Below, in pieces: positions 63,600-64,000 of a DNA stretch of 64,000 nt. Origin of the DNA: Prorocentrum cordatum. Its lineage: Eukaryota > Sar > Dinophyceae > Prorocentrales > Prorocentraceae. Position 1 is the stretch's first letter. Each line of letters starts with the position of its first letter. The position numbers were made by a program, and so were the translations under genes. The stretch is from NCBI GenBank assembly GCA_963575745.1, contig CAUYUJ010018070.1, forward strand, positions 1-64,000, given 5' to 3'. The notes below the pieces were generated by a model. It ran no database searches. It was not told where the DNA came from and saw only the letters and a list, made by a program, of their open reading frames with translations.

Positions 63600-63721
63600 G
63601 CCGAGGTCCGCAGGGGATGCACCCGCGCGGAAAGCACACGTGCCCCAAGGGGGGGCGACCCCAGAGGAGAGGGAGGGCGCGGAGCGGGCGACACGAGGAG
63701 CAGCAACCAGAAGAGAATAGT
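63186..63721. repeat. Unique sequence with a (GAC)n tract
   Basis: Pure ACG triplets 63543-63597; the remainder shows no gene. Confidence 0.8.
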
Positions 63722-63889
63722 GAAGGGGCCCTGGGACACACAAATAAATAGACACAACTAACACGACTCCCCATACTTTCCCGTATTTTCTGAGTTTCTG
63801 TCTTCCCCCCCCCCACTGCCTATATTTTCCCATAACTTCTGAGGGGAACCGACGATGAACTGTGTCTGTGTGATTTTTCCCCCTCCTGA
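63722..63889 (+). mobile_element. MITE family B, copy 6 (complete)
   Basis: GAAGGGGCCCTGGGACACAC to CTGTGTGATTTTTCCCCCTC. 63890-64000 is GC-rich with a G13 run. Confidence 0.85.
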
Positions 63890-64000
63890 GAGAGAGGGAG
63901 TCGATCGGCAGCGCGCCCGGGGGGGGGGGGGAGAGTCAGAGAGGGGGCGGGCCCCCTCCCAAAAAGGCGCCGAGGGCCTCTGGACTCCCGTGCAGCTCTC

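Overview
The window looks like nuclear DNA from a GC-rich dinoflagellate. This is an inference from three signs. The retroelement proteins have dinoflagellate-style Gag and protease features and a CPHP/CxxC zinc-binding segment. Base composition is high-GC. Real coding signal is very sparse in a sea of simple repeats and short inverted-repeat elements. A Prorocentrum-like genome would fit, but I cannot prove species. I saw no rRNA, tRNA, snRNA, CRISPR or recognisable dinoflagellate spliced-leader sequence. A run of 100 N (47692-47791) shows it is a scaffold.

Layout. 1-3822: a minus-strand retroelement Gag-protease-Pol fragment that runs off the left edge; its main frame is open for 1,270 codons. 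4050-5600: degenerate CAAGACGGCC-type repeats with a palindrome/poly-T feature. 6637-7278: a small lower-GC gene or gene fragment with two paired-cysteine zinc-binding modules. 7300-16720: GGA/TCC tracts, a dense cluster of short terminal-inverted-repeat (TIR) elements, and a retroelement protease remnant at 14715-14980. 16830-18537: a CAGCCT array and a 73-bp tandem repeat. 18594-23406: more small elements, some split, and a 77-bp satellite. 24840-28130: a higher-order array of roughly 1-kb composite units. 28135-51055: alternating triplet-repeat tracts and small elements, with two stretches of ordinary-looking unique sequence (34261-36507, 47871-49070). 51590-53580: a CCA-rich satellite. 55100-57182: GGAATCC-type and palindromic CCTCGCAGAGG arrays. 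57520-64000: further triplet tracts and repeat copies.

The dominant content is non-autonomous repeats. By reading I recognised at least ten families with two or more copies in this single window. For convenience they are named here A (CATCGCTCGGACGT ends), B (GAAGGGGCCC...CCCCTCC), D (GTCGGGCATGTCC), E (GGGGCAACGATAGGG), F (long-arm hairpins with ATTTCTTGGATC), G, H (GGGGATGGACAG), J, K, L, O (CGGGAGCGG), plus single foldback or TA-flanked elements (P, Q and a Tc1/mariner-like MITE). No transposase was found, so all would depend on proteins encoded elsewhere. Several are nested, which gives relative insertion ages.

Most long reading frames in the window are artefacts of GC-rich triplet repeats that lack stop codons. 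Only the retroelement ORFs and the 6637-7278 ORF are supported as protein-like; a few other fragments are listed with low confidence.
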